Source: Ruminococcus flavefaciens 007c
GTDB taxonomy: Bacteria; Bacillota; Clostridia; Oscillospirales; Ruminococcaceae
DNA: 64,000 nucleotides
NCBI RefSeq assembly: GCF_000571935.1
Contig: NZ_ATAX01000010.1
Span: 1 to 64,000, forward strand
Direction of reading: 5' to 3'
Below the pieces are notes generated by a model. The model did not search any database and was not told the DNA's origin. It saw only the letters and a list, made by a program, of their open reading frames with translations. A program made the translations under genes and the position numbers. This document shows, in pieces, positions 16,781 to 25,831 of this stretch (within the stretch, counting starts at the first letter, position 1; each line of letters begins with the position of its first letter).

Positions 16781-17539
16781 CTAAATATATTTTCTCAGAT
16801 TTATGTGTATGCGGCCCTTCTTTGTCGAGCCGTTTATACCGGAGAGTATGAATCTTCCGCAGCCTCTCACAGAGAGCACATCGCCCTCCTTCAGTTCGTG
16901 GGAGACAGAGGAGACCGTATGGTGGTTGACGTCCACCTTTTCCGAGCGTATCAGCACAGCTGCCTTTTCGCGGCTGAGATGAGCCGCCAGCCCTACTGTA
17001 CAATCCAGCCGCAGAGAAGCGACCGTTCCGCTTATATCCATGAACTTCTGAGCGTCCTCGAGCTCAAAAGCCTTGCTGTCGGTAATTTTCACACCGACTC
17101 TGCCGATCTTGGAAACAGTCGTTGTTATGAGCTTTGCCGCTACCTCTGTAACAAACGCCTGTGCGATGCCCTCGCCGACAACTATGTCGCCGATGACCTC
17201 CCGCCTGAGCTGCATACCCATAAAGGTACCGAGGAAATCCCTGTGGGTGAGCTTATCCTCCCTGCGATAGGTAAAGGTAAGGCACACAAAGGGGTAATCC
17301 CCCTCCACATATTCCTCACAGTAATCGGGATAGACCGCAAGCATCCTTCGTCTTGCATTCTCATATCCGCCCCATAATCTGTATCTTAGTGATCCTGTAT
17401 TTGTCTTGCACCACTGCTCCGCGTCAGCACACTGCCTCTCATCGAGAAAGGAGGAGAACTCATATGTGCCGTCCCTTTCGCAGAGCGATACCAAATCCGC
17501 AAGTCTTGCGGTAAACAATTTATCAGACTGATCCGTCAT
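16781..17539 (-). CDS. ylmH: YlmH family S4-domain RNA-binding protein
   Basis: 252 residues with a C-terminal S4 domain (about 175-250: SLRLDCTVGLAAHLSREKAAVLIRSEKV in part, and HELKEGDVLSVRGCGRF). An N-terminal domain is typical of YlmH. It is translationally coupled to sepF (TGATG overlap, one shared base). Known family members act on ribosomes or translation quality control and sit in the division cluster. The exact role here is inferred. Confidence 0.92.
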   Translation of the reverse strand: MTDQSDKLFTARLADLVSLCERDGTYEFSSFLDERQCADAEQWCKTNTGSLRYRLWGGYENARRRMLAVYPDYCEEYVEGDYPFVCLTFTYRREDKLTHRDFLGTFMGMQLRREVIGDIVVGEGIAQAFVTEVAAKLITTTVSKIGRVGVKITDSKAFELEDAQKFMDISGTVASLRLDCTVGLAAHLSREKAAVLIRSEKVDVNHHTVSSVSHELKEGDVLSVRGCGRFILSGINGSTKKGRIHINLRKYI

Positions 17540-18009
17540 CAGATGAATACGCCGTTATTCTCCAGCTCACCTACGAGATCTTCACCGATAAAGCCCACAT
17601 TATAAGGAGTAATGATATATGTGAGATTAGCTACCGGCTTGAGGCTTCCGCCGTTTGCATAAGCAACGCCTACGAGGAAATCGATGATCCTTCTCTTATT
17701 CTCGGGAGAAGCTGTCTCAAGGTTGAGAACGACTGTCTTCTTGGCAATAAGGTGATCTGCGATCTGCTTTGCGTCAGTGAATGCAGAAGGCTTTACGAGA
17801 ACTACCTGAAGCTGTGCTGTTGTCTGGATATTAACGACCTTGTTTCTTCTGCCTGTACCGATGCCTGCGCTCTCGTTTACGGGAGCATCATCCTGCTCGG
17901 AAGGCGAAAAACTGCGCTCGCCGCGCTCGTGACGAACCGGAACATCAGCGTCAAAATCGTCGTCCTCTGCTGCAAAGAAAAATTCCTTAATGTTCTCAAA
18001 AAGTTTCAT
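17539..18009 (-). CDS. sepF: Cell division protein SepF
   Basis: 156 residues from the ATG at 18009. The N-terminal amphipathic membrane anchor is MKLFENIKEFFFAAEDDD. A charged linker is followed by the SepF core (VVLVKPSAFTDAKQIADHL, KTVVLNLE, RRIIDFLVGVAYANGGSLKPV). It tethers FtsZ to the membrane. Clustered with yggS, ylmH and divIVA. Confidence 0.97.
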   Translation of the reverse strand: MKLFENIKEFFFAAEDDDFDADVPVRHERGERSFSPSEQDDAPVNESAGIGTGRRNKVVNIQTTAQLQVVLVKPSAFTDAKQIADHLIAKKTVVLNLETASPENKRRIIDFLVGVAYANGGSLKPVANLTYIITPYNVGFIGEDLVGELENNGVFI

Positions 18010-18103
18010 CTTAATACTCCTTCTCCGCATTATTTATATTTTATATCTCTTCACAGGATCAATGCGGAGTATCCCGTGTTGACTTTCAGCATTCCGCTGT
18101 GAG

Positions 18104-18799
18104 TTACCTTGAATAGTCTCTTGCGCCGAACAGTCCCGTGCCTATGCGCACCAGTGTTGAACCGTATCTTATTGCTTCGGCGTAATCATGAGTCATGCCC
18201 ATGGAAAGCGTATCCAGTCCCTTGTACCCGGAGGATATACTGTCATACAGCTCCTTCATGCGTCCGAGGAATATGTCGCTGTCCGAAGGAGGAGGTATGG
18301 TCATAAGGCCTCTGATCCTTATTCCCTCCAGCTCTGACAGACCGTCCATAAGCTCCTTCAGCTCTGAGGGAGCGATACCGCTCTTGGAATCCTCCCCGCC
18401 GATATTCACCTCGCAGAGGATATCCATAGTCCTGCCGTCCTTCACGGCAAGGCGGCTTATCTCCTGTCCCAGCTTCAGGCTGTCCACGGACTGGATCATA
18501 CTTACCGAGTTTATGATATATTTTACCTTATTTGTCTGTAAATGACCTATGAACTGCACCTCCGCAGACTTGTCATAGAAGTCCGCCTTTGAGAGGTACT
18601 CCTGCACTCTGTTCTCACCGAGGAGATCTATCCCCAGCTCCACGGCATGGTTGACAGCCTCGGGAGCAACGGTCTTGGTGACCGCCATTATACGGATATT
18701 ATCGTCGGGACTGCGGTACTTATCCGCCGCCTCGGCACATCTCTCTCTTATTATGCGCAGATTCTCGTCGATATAAGCGAGATCATTACTGTTCATCAT
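18104..18799 (-). CDS. yggS: YggS/PLPBP pyridoxal-phosphate homeostasis protein
   Basis: 231 residues with the alanine-racemase-like TIM barrel. The PLP-lysine region is IMAVTKTV, and LLGENRVQEY, FIGHLQTNKV and MGMTHDYAEAIRYGST are family hallmarks. It buffers PLP and has no known catalysis. The start at 18799 (or the ATG at 18796) overlaps the upstream HlyD-like gene by about 14 bases, so the two are coupled. It is the ylmE position of the Bacillus division cluster. Confidence 0.95.
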   Translation of the reverse strand: MMNSNDLAYIDENLRIIRERCAEAADKYRSPDDNIRIMAVTKTVAPEAVNHAVELGIDLLGENRVQEYLSKADFYDKSAEVQFIGHLQTNKVKYIINSVSMIQSVDSLKLGQEISRLAVKDGRTMDILCEVNIGGEDSKSGIAPSELKELMDGLSELEGIRIRGLMTIPPPSDSDIFLGRMKELYDSISSGYKGLDTLSMGMTHDYAEAIRYGSTLVRIGTGLFGARDYSR

Positions 18800-20048
18800 C
18801 CTTATCGACCCCCTCGATCATAATATCATCGTAAAGCTCAAGATACTCGGGATCTCCCGAATCCTCGGAGAGCACGTAATCACTTCCCTCGTATATGACC
18901 TTTATCTTCTTGAAGAGCACCTGCTCGCCCTTGCGTATATATACGCCCTTGCAGGTAGATGTCCTGGTCTGTTCATTGCCGTTATCGTCGGTATAGGTAT
19001 CAGTGACGTCCTTGAAGCGTATAGCCTCACGGGGCACCTTCAGTCCCGTATACTCGCCCTTTATGAGGTCTACGTTCTCTGCTCTGTGCTGAACGAGCTC
19101 GTAGCTGAACTTATCGCAGAAGATGATGATTATGCTCCTGTCCGCCTTCTCGTCACGGATATCGTGGATCACGGCAGGGTATGTCTCGGCGTAGGAATCG
19201 AATCTCAGGCTTATACTGTCGCCGATGGCATACTCCTTGCGGGAGTTGTCGGCGACCACGGCAAGATACCAGCCGTAGCCTTCAATAAGCTTTCCGACCA
19301 CATTGGGAGCGGTCGACTTTTTGTCCACCACCTCGTTGAGCATGGCCGAAGTAAGCGTATCCAGTCCTGCTGTGGTAAGCTTGTCCTCGTATCCGTCGCA
19401 GTAGCTGGCGAAATACGCAGAACGCGGCGCTACGATCTTTTCCTTTGAGACAACGGTCTTTGAATCGAGCTTTTCGATCTCTGACTTTATATCGGATATT
19501 TTCTGACTGAAATCCTGTACCTCATTGGTAATGATCTGGTATGTACTCAGCTCTACAAGGAGATCGTCCTTGACTTCGCCGAGCTTTTGATAATTGCCCA
19601 TATCCCTGTAATAGATGAGACTGCGGTAGCTCTCGTTGATGCTGTCGGACAGATTTGCGGGCTGTGCCGACTCGAGAGTACCCGGATTCTGTATCTTCTG
19701 AAGGATACTGAGCTCTTTTTCCAGCTTAGCCTTGTCGCGCTTTATACTCAGCTGCTCATCGTCGGGATAAGCCTCCGCAATGACGATGCCGTTGCCGACC
19801 TTGCCGCCGTCGGATACATTATAGCTGAGCGCGCCGTTTCCCGAATAAAGGAGGATCTCCTCGTCCCTGATGAACACGCCCTTGTATTCCTTTGCGGAAA
19901 CTGCCGAGGCTGTCAGCGCAGAGACCGTATCGCTCTCTTTGTTGCGGAAATTATAAACTATGCTGATAAATACTATCAGAAGCAGCACCAGGGCGAAGTT
20001 CCTGAGGAGCTTTACCATGAAGCCGCCTTCCGACTTGGAAAATCCCAT
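18786..20048 (-). CDS. HlyD-like membrane-anchored protein
   Basis: 420 residues. One N-terminal membrane segment (FALVLLLIVFISIVYNF, about 15-33) is followed by a biotinyl-lipoyl-like half (VFIRDEEILLYSGNGALSYNVSDGGKVGNG). A coiled-coil hairpin (about 95-190, rich in Glu/Lys/Leu) and a C-terminal beta-rich barrel (LKVPREAIRFKDV ... VYIRKGEQVLFKKIKVIYEG) complete it. This is the fold order of HlyD/membrane-fusion proteins, but no transporter gene is adjacent. It sits between hfq and yggS in a division/RNA cluster, so it may have a cell-envelope role other than efflux. Confidence 0.75.
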   Translation of the reverse strand: MGFSKSEGGFMVKLLRNFALVLLLIVFISIVYNFRNKESDTVSALTASAVSAKEYKGVFIRDEEILLYSGNGALSYNVSDGGKVGNGIVIAEAYPDDEQLSIKRDKAKLEKELSILQKIQNPGTLESAQPANLSDSINESYRSLIYYRDMGNYQKLGEVKDDLLVELSTYQIITNEVQDFSQKISDIKSEIEKLDSKTVVSKEKIVAPRSAYFASYCDGYEDKLTTAGLDTLTSAMLNEVVDKKSTAPNVVGKLIEGYGWYLAVVADNSRKEYAIGDSISLRFDSYAETYPAVIHDIRDEKADRSIIIIFCDKFSYELVQHRAENVDLIKGEYTGLKVPREAIRFKDVTDTYTDDNGNEQTRTSTCKGVYIRKGEQVLFKKIKVIYEGSDYVLSEDSGDPEYLELYDDIMIEGVDKDDEQ

Positions 20049-20059
20049 TCAGACCACCC

Positions 20060-20299
20060 TTAGTCGTTCTTTTCGGAAGCGTCGAGGATAGAAACTGCTC
20101 TCGCAGGTATGATCGTGGATATAGCGTGCTTGTAAACGAGCTGCTGCTTGCCGTCGCAGTCAAATATTGCAACATAGCTGTCGAAGCCCCTTACCATTCC
20201 CTTGAACTGGAAGCCGTTGGTAAGAATGATAGTTACCATGATCTTGTCTTTTCTGCACTGATTGAGGAACACGTCCTGCAGATTGATAGTTTTGTTCAT
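20060..20299 (-). CDS. hfq: RNA chaperone Hfq
   Basis: 79 residues from the ATG at 20299, seven bases after AGGAG; an ATG two codons earlier is too close to it. The Sm1 motif is [22 protein letters not shown] (in part) and Sm2 reads [10 protein letters not shown], where KHAIST matches the usual KHAIST/YKHAIS of the family. It forms a hexamer that binds small RNAs and mRNAs. It follows miaA, the classic order. Confidence 0.97.
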   Translation of the reverse strand: MNKTINLQDVFLNQCRKDKIMVTIILTNGFQFKGMVRGFDSYVAIFDCDGKQQLVYKHAISTIIPARAVSILDASEKND

Positions 20300-20387
20300 A
20301 CACATTCTCCTTTTTTATTTGTTTGTGTGAAGAAATCTGTGCGTAAAAAGTTTTGTCAAAAACCACGCGTAGAAATACACACACTAC

Positions 20388-20396
20388 ATTATATCA
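20388..20396 (-). promoter_or_regulatory. Extended -10 promoter for hfq, fused to the miaA stop codon
   Basis: The minus strand reads TGATATAAT, in which TGA is the miaA stop (20394-20396) and TATAAT (20388-20393) follows at once. It is a TGnTATAAT extended -10 without a good -35, placed about 90 bases before the hfq ATG. Confidence 0.5.
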
Positions 20397-21347
20397 CATT
20401 TTAAAGTGCTTGGCTATAGTTTTTTTGCATTTTTCTAATATTTCATTCTTTTTATTAAATCTATCCACCATTATCCACTCTATGCGGCCGTTCCTTCTGA
20501 ACCATGTGAGCTGACGTTTGGCATATCTGCGCGTTTCCTGCTTTATAACGGCAATGCAGTCCTCAAGCTCCGCATCTCCCGTGAAATAGGGGATAAGCTC
20601 CTTGTACCCTATGGCGTTGGCAGCGGTCTTCATGCCGCTTTCAAGCCAGAGCTGACGAGCTTCCTCCACAAGTCCTGCCTTCACCATTTCGTCCACACGC
20701 AGGTCGATACGGTCATAGAGCTTCTGTCTGTCCTCAAAGTTCAGACCTATGATAAGGGAATCATAAGGGCTTTCCACCATCCTGCTCTCCCGTTTGAGGT
20801 CGCTGAATTTCCTGCCAGTAACATGGCAGACCTCCAGAGCACGTACTACTCTCACCAGATTATTGGGGTGTATGCCCTCTGCCGCCTCGGGATCAAGCTC
20901 CGCCAGCCTTGCGTGGAGGGCTTCGTTGCCGTTCTCCCCTGCAAAGGCATAGAGCTCCCCGCGGTATGCTTCATCGCTGCCCCCCTCGGAGAATTTTACG
21001 TTCTCAAGGAGCGAGTCGATGTAAAGTCCCGTGCCGCCTACTATAATAGGAAGCTTGCCCCGGGAGAGTATCTCCTGTATCTTCTCATTGGCGAGGCTCA
21101 CATAGTCCGCCGCACTGAAGCTCACGTCCCTGTCAAGGAAGTCCATAAGGTGATGGGGAATCCCCTGCTTTTCGGCTTCCGAGGGCTTCGCCGAGGCAAT
21201 GTCCATGCCCTTGTATATCTGCATGGAATCGGCGGAGATGACCTCTCCGCCGTAGATTTTAGCAAGCTCAACGCCCAGCCATGTCTTGCCCGAAGCCGTT
21301 GGACCTACCACGGCAAGCACAAAGGGCTTTTTATTATTTTCGTTCAT
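20394..21347 (-). CDS. miaA: tRNA dimethylallyltransferase
   Basis: 317 residues. The P-loop is VVGPTASGKTWLG, followed by SADSMQIYKGMDI, HHLMDFLD, VGGTGLYIDSLL and NAIGYKELIPYF. It adds a dimethylallyl group to A37 of tRNAs reading U-starting codons. MiaB, encoded at 30213-31586, then adds the methylthio group. The start overlaps the upstream gene by 14 bases. Confidence 0.97.
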   Translation of the reverse strand: MNENNKKPFVLAVVGPTASGKTWLGVELAKIYGGEVISADSMQIYKGMDIASAKPSEAEKQGIPHHLMDFLDRDVSFSAADYVSLANEKIQEILSRGKLPIIVGGTGLYIDSLLENVKFSEGGSDEAYRGELYAFAGENGNEALHARLAELDPEAAEGIHPNNLVRVVRALEVCHVTGRKFSDLKRESRMVESPYDSLIIGLNFEDRQKLYDRIDLRVDEMVKAGLVEEARQLWLESGMKTAANAIGYKELIPYFTGDAELEDCIAVIKQETRRYAKRQLTWFRRNGRIEWIMVDRFNKKNEILEKCKKTIAKHFKM

Positions 21348-22029
21348 TGTCAGTTTCTCCCGACTGTATGCGTTTTATCATATTTGCAGACTGTTTTTTC
21401 CTTATGATCCTTATTACCAGACATATTATCATAATGAGGAGCAGCAGTATTGCTCCCAGGGGTATCAGGATCAGCAAGTAAAACGGCGGTCCCGTATCCA
21501 CATCGCAAGTCAGTTTGCTGCCATCCGCTTTTATCGTGTACGCAGCTTTGCCAAAGGGTACGCTTTTTACCCTGACCTCATTGGTGATACCGAGGATTTT
21601 TCCGTCCTTATCGCAGTAAGCCACCTTTATATGGCGGTAATGGTCGAATATATTATCGGTTGTTTCCAGACCGAGCACCATATGCCTGTTTTTGGATTCT
21701 TGTGACAAGTCGTACTCTTCCAGTATAACGGCCGAATGCATCAGAAGCAGGCTGGAATAGCCGTCCTTATTATACTTTGCAAGCTCACAGCTGCCGTCAA
21801 GTCCGAGCAGATTTCCGTTAAATCCATGGATACAGTCTTCCTCGCCCTTATACCTTTTCCAGTCTTCTTTTACCAGTATATCTGCAAAAGCAGTACCTTC
21901 GGGTACTTCTCCGAAGCAAATATAAAGATGCGTGGTATCCGCATCCCATGCAAATGCGTTCATACTGCTGAAAACACACATAAAAACCGAAAAAAACAGC
22001 ACAATAATAGTATTTAGTACTCGTTTCAA
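21334..22029 (-). CDS. Exported membrane-anchored protein of unknown function, paralogue A
   Basis: 231 residues. Signal peptide (MKRVLNTIIVLFFSVFMCVF), an extracellular part with the motifs PEGTAFADILVK, LAKYNKDGYSSLLLMHS, IKVAYCDKDGKILGITNEV, then a C-terminal membrane segment (YLLILIPLGAILLLLIMIIC) and a basic cytoplasmic tail. It is clearly homologous to the next gene upstream (22062-22742). No known family recognised. It lies between mutL and miaA and overlaps miaA by 14 bases. Confidence 0.75.
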   Translation of the reverse strand: MKRVLNTIIVLFFSVFMCVFSSMNAFAWDADTTHLYICFGEVPEGTAFADILVKEDWKRYKGEEDCIHGFNGNLLGLDGSCELAKYNKDGYSSLLLMHSAVILEEYDLSQESKNRHMVLGLETTDNIFDHYRHIKVAYCDKDGKILGITNEVRVKSVPFGKAAYTIKADGSKLTCDVDTGPPFYLLILIPLGAILLLLIMIICLVIRIIRKKQSANMIKRIQSGETDNERK

Positions 22030-22061
22030 ACCATATCCTCCTGTAAGAAACAGTCACCGTA

Positions 22062-22742
22062 TTACTCTATGCTGTCAGCTTTCAATCTGCGTTCTCTGAT
22101 TTTATGATACAGAACAAAAGCCAGCACAAGCAAGATCGCCGGACTCAGATAAACTATGATATTGATAATCCAAATTGCTGCAGCCTCATGTTTTTTTAAA
22201 ATATTTCCGCCAAATTTGAATGACAGTTTTTCTCCGTCTCCACTGAAATTATACATAACAGGCTCTGCAAAATCATTGTACGGTACTTTTATTTCATTGG
22301 TAACTCCAATGACCTCGCCTTTACTATCACAGTAAGCAAGCTTGACACAACGGTGCTTGTTGAATATCCTATGTGTTTTCATTTTCATTTGACTGTATGC
22401 CGCCTCATCGGAATTTGTATCATAGTACATAACAAAATTATGTCTGAGGGTCATACTTGTATAGCCGTCTTCATTATACTTTGCAAGTCCGCAGTCCCTT
22501 TTCAGGCTGACACGGTCTTCACCCATGTGCTTTTCATATTCCTCATTGTAATCCACAGCAGTACTGTCATTTTTCGCATCCTTTAAAAGAAGATCAACAT
22601 ATGCAGTGCCCTCGGGAGCATTCTGAAAACTGACTTTCATCCATGTCTCATCGTGATCCCATGCAAAAGCATTGATGCCGCCGAAGATACACATAAATGC
22701 CGCAAAAAAGGCTGCGGCGAAGGCTTTTACCGTCCGTTTCAT
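22062..22742 (-). CDS. Exported membrane-anchored protein of unknown function, paralogue B
   Basis: 226 residues, same architecture as the protein at 21334-22029. Signal peptide (MKRTVKAFAAAFFAAFMCIF, then GGINAFAWDHDETWM), PEGTAYVDLLLKD, LAKYNEDGYTSMTLRH, VKLAYCDSKGEVIGVTNEI, and a C-terminal membrane helix near 185-207. Shared blocks, including NAFAWD after the signal peptide, show a tandem duplication. Starts 10 bases after mutL. Function unknown. Confidence 0.75.
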   Translation of the reverse strand: MKRTVKAFAAAFFAAFMCIFGGINAFAWDHDETWMKVSFQNAPEGTAYVDLLLKDAKNDSTAVDYNEEYEKHMGEDRVSLKRDCGLAKYNEDGYTSMTLRHNFVMYYDTNSDEAAYSQMKMKTHRIFNKHRCVKLAYCDSKGEVIGVTNEIKVPYNDFAEPVMYNFSGDGEKLSFKFGGNILKKHEAAAIWIINIIVYLSPAILLVLAFVLYHKIRERRLKADSIE

Positions 22743-22752
22743 AGTATTCTCC

Positions 22753-24771
22753 TTACGTCCTTTTGAACTGATGCGAGATATTGCTCTTGGTCATGGTAAA
22801 CATAACGGGTCTGCCGTGGGGGCAGTGTCTTATCCTCTCGTCGAAGTATACCTGCTCCGCAAGGGACTGAAGCTCCGCGATATCGTTCTTGTCGTTGCCC
22901 TTTATTGCCGATTTGCAGGCGACTGTATGGAGCATATCGTCCAGCATATGAGACTGGGGATCGTGGCTGTACATACGGAGATTTCCTGCTATCTCGGAGA
23001 TTATGTCCTCCATATCCAGCTCCATTATAAAGGTGGGAACAGCTGTAGCCACCACACAGGGCTTCTCGGAGAAATCAAAGGCAAAGCCCAGATCTGCAAG
23101 GAGCTCCTGATTGGTCTCCAGTGCGCTGAATTCATCTCCCGTGAGGAGAACACGCACTCCCGTGAGGAGCTGCTGACTGTACTGACGGCAGTTGCGGCTC
23201 TTGAGGCGCTCGAAGATTATACGCTCATGGGCAGCGTGCTTGTCTATCATTATCATGGTATCATCGCCCACCTCTGCGACGATGTATAGTCCGAAGACCT
23301 CGCCGATAACACGTATCTTGGGCTTTTCAGTCCATACGGACTCCTGCGGCTTTTCGGGCTCGACAGGCTTCGGCGCAGGTGCTGCGGTAAATGCCTGCTG
23401 TGTGATATAGCTGAAGCCCTCTACAGCCTCAGGCTGCTCTGGAGCTTCGACTGCTACGGGCTCTTTTACTGTCTCGGGAACATCGGCTGTCTCGGGAGCT
23501 GTTTCAGCAGGGCGCTCATATACGGGAGTGGTCTGCTGTACGTGCTTCGGCTCGTCATAGGCAGTACTTGGCGTAATATCCGCGGTATATGGCTTTTCCT
23601 CTGTCACGGGCTGAGGCTTGGCAGCCGTATGCACAGGGGCTGCTGCCGCCGCAAGCTTCTGCTCGGTCTCCTCTATCTTGTCAACGGGAGTGAAAAGGAA
23701 CTCCTGCTGCTTCATCTCCTCCTGCTCGGGAGCAGCCTTTGTCCAGTCCGCATGAGGCTTGAGCTCAAATTCATAGATCAGACCGTCCTTCATCATGGCG
23801 TTCTTAACTGCGAAATAAATAGCATCGGTCACCGACTTTTCGTCGGTAAAGCGCACCTCAGCCTTGGTAGGGTGGATATTTACGTCCATAGCACTGGGCG
23901 CAAGGTCAATAAGGAGTACACAGGCAGGGAATTTGCCCGTCATTATCATATTGGTATAGGCGTTTTCCAGAGCTGCGGAACAAAGCCTTGAACGGACATA
24001 TCTTCCGTTTACGAAGAAATTCTGGAAAGCGCGGTTATTCTTGGAGTAGAGAGGCTTTATCACATAGCCGCCCACCTTTACTCCCTCGTATTCATAGTCC
24101 ACGGGGATAAGGTCACGGGCAAAATCACGGCCGTAAACGGCATATATGGCAGAAAAAAGCTCGCCGTCGCCTCCCGAATGGAATTCCGTCCTGTTATCGC
24201 GTATGAAACGAAAGGCTATATCAGGGTGAGACATGGTTATCTTCTGGAGTATGGTACTCACCGCATTTGCCTCCGTAACGTCCTTTTTCATGAATTTACG
24301 CCTTGCGGGGACATTATAGAACAGGTCGCGGATTATTACGGTAGTGCCGTCAGGACAGCCGCTCTCCTCGTGAGACTTCTCCACGCTGCCCTCTATGGTA
24401 TACAGGGTGCCGTAGAGCTCCTCCCGCTGCTTTGTCATTATCTCCACACGGGCAACTGCCGCAACCGAAGCAAGGGCTTCACCGCGGAAACCCAGGGTGA
24501 TGATATTTTCAAGGTCCTCTTTTTCTCTTATCTTGCTGGTAGCATGGCGCAGGAAGGCCTTCGGTACATCTCCGAAGGACATTCCGCAGCCGTCATCGGT
24601 CACGCGCATATAGGTAGTACCGCCGTTCTTTATCTCAACGGTGATATGCTTTGCTCCGGAGTCTATGGAGTTTTCCACAAGCTCCTTTATGACCGAGGAG
24701 GGGCGCTCGATGACCTCGCCTGCTGCGATAAGCTCTGATATTTCCTTGCTAAGGACATTGATAGGGGGCAT
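22753..24771 (-). CDS. mutL: DNA mismatch repair protein MutL
   Basis: 672 residues. The GHKL ATPase has motifs ELVENSIDSGAKHITVEI, DDGCGM, TLGFRGEALASV and GTTVIIRDLFYNVPARRKF. A long, low-conservation, Glu/Pro/Thr-rich linker (about 330-470) precedes the C-terminal dimerisation domain. The endonuclease motif DKHAAHERIIFE and CPHGRPVM are present, so this is the nicking type found in bacteria without MutH. It works with MutS (25832-28450). Confidence 0.97.
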   Translation of the reverse strand: MPPINVLSKEISELIAAGEVIERPSSVIKELVENSIDSGAKHITVEIKNGGTTYMRVTDDGCGMSFGDVPKAFLRHATSKIREKEDLENIITLGFRGEALASVAAVARVEIMTKQREELYGTLYTIEGSVEKSHEESGCPDGTTVIIRDLFYNVPARRKFMKKDVTEANAVSTILQKITMSHPDIAFRFIRDNRTEFHSGGDGELFSAIYAVYGRDFARDLIPVDYEYEGVKVGGYVIKPLYSKNNRAFQNFFVNGRYVRSRLCSAALENAYTNMIMTGKFPACVLLIDLAPSAMDVNIHPTKAEVRFTDEKSVTDAIYFAVKNAMMKDGLIYEFELKPHADWTKAAPEQEEMKQQEFLFTPVDKIEETEQKLAAAAAPVHTAAKPQPVTEEKPYTADITPSTAYDEPKHVQQTTPVYERPAETAPETADVPETVKEPVAVEAPEQPEAVEGFSYITQQAFTAAPAPKPVEPEKPQESVWTEKPKIRVIGEVFGLYIVAEVGDDTMIMIDKHAAHERIIFERLKSRNCRQYSQQLLTGVRVLLTGDEFSALETNQELLADLGFAFDFSEKPCVVATAVPTFIMELDMEDIISEIAGNLRMYSHDPQSHMLDDMLHTVACKSAIKGNDKNDIAELQSLAEQVYFDERIRHCPHGRPVMFTMTKSNISHQFKRT

Positions 24772-24802
24772 TTTTAACTTCCTTTCTGAAACAGGGACAG
24801 GC

Positions 24803-25423
24803 TCAGACCAGCTTTACCCAGTTGGGAGTGAGTATCACTCCGCCGTAGGGGATATGCTCGGCGGTATAATCAGCTGTGTCCATATGTCCGAACCTCTTTT
24901 CGGATACTATGGCAAACGGACAGGCAGCAGGAAGTGCTCCGTCCCTTATATCCTCCTCGGGAGAAATGCCCTCTCCGAGCTCCAGCTCTGTCTGGATCGT
25001 CCTTGTCTTGGGCAGTATCCAAAGCTTTGAAGCCATATCCTTTATCTTGTCAACGGCTTCCTTCTTGTATGTCTTTGCATCTATGGCAACCTCCTCCTCG
25101 GGTATGAGGATAGTGAAGGTGTATTCACCCCTTATGGGCTCTTCATTCATTATGAAGCCGCGTACCTCGGAAAAACCGCCGAAGCTGAAATACATCTGCT
25201 TGTAGTCGTTAACGGCGTCCTCATCGTAGCCGAGCTCAAAGTCGTCCTCAAGCTTTTTCTGATTCCATTCCATGATATCCTCTAAGCTCTCATTCTCGGC
25301 ATTGTAGGCACCGCTCCTGAATTCGAGCCCTGCGTGCTTGATATAAGCGATGAGCTCCTTCATATTGTCGTAATCCAGCTCTGCACGGCTGAATTCCATT
25401 ATCATTGAAAAGTATGCGGGCAT
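24803..25423 (-). CDS. Hypothetical protein
   Basis: About 206 residues from the ATG at 25423; a GTG three codons earlier overlaps the AGAGGTG ribosome-binding site. Soluble and acidic, with many Glu/Asp and motifs such as FSFGGFSEVRGFIMNEEP and PFAIVSEKRFGHM. No signal peptide or membrane segment. I do not recognise it. It sits between mutL and a small zinc-ribbon gene and is probably co-transcribed with them. Confidence 0.6.
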   Translation of the reverse strand: MPAYFSMIMEFSRAELDYDNMKELIAYIKHAGLEFRSGAYNAENESLEDIMEWNQKKLEDDFELGYDEDAVNDYKQMYFSFGGFSEVRGFIMNEEPIRGEYTFTILIPEEEVAIDAKTYKKEAVDKIKDMASKLWILPKTRTIQTELELGEGISPEEDIRDGALPAACPFAIVSEKRFGHMDTADYTAEHIPYGGVILTPNWVKLV

Positions 25424-25460
25424 ATTGTTCACCTCTGTTATTTATGTTTCATATTCAGAC

Positions 25461-25482
25461 GGAGCGATGCGCACATCGCTCC
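25461..25482. repeat. Intergenic palindromic element
   Basis: A 9-bp stem GGAGCGATG / CATCGCTCC with the 4-base loop CGCA, followed by CTACAG. Hairpins of this look are often dispersed intergenic repeats in Clostridia. Only one copy lies in this window. Confidence 0.4.
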
Positions 25483-25554
25483 CTACAGACATATCGTCAC
25501 ACACGGTCGGATAGTATCCGCCCCTGATGTATCGCAGTCCCTATGAGGACGGGA

Positions 25555-25779
25555 TCAAAAAGCAGACGGCTTTACGGACAGCTCTGAAAAAACAAGCTTG
25601 CAGGTCTCACAGTACCATGCTTCATTTTCCTCTGAAAGCTTAGCTTCATTGCGTTTCAGCTTTCCGATATCATTTTCGTCAGTCCATACAAGGTATGATG
25701 CAGCCATCGGATTAATCAGGCTCGCCTTGGATCTTATCCTGCCCTTTTGCAGCTTGTTTCCGCAATATCTGCACTCCAT
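25555..25779 (-). CDS. Small zinc-ribbon protein (DUF6487-like)
   Basis: 74 residues with two CxxC knuckles: C3-x2-C6 (MECRYCG) and CETC (WYCETCKLVF), suited to bind one zinc ion. The region between contains SYLVWTDEND, which resembles the small DUF6487 family with its W-T-x-E block. AAGGGA precedes the ATG. Function unknown. Confidence 0.72.
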   Translation of the reverse strand: MECRYCGNKLQKGRIRSKASLINPMAASYLVWTDENDIGKLKRNEAKLSEENEAWYCETCKLVFSELSVKPSAF

Positions 25780-25831
25780 GCCGTTCCCTTCTTTCCCGCC
25801 TCTTCATACAGGCATAATTTATAATCGCATT

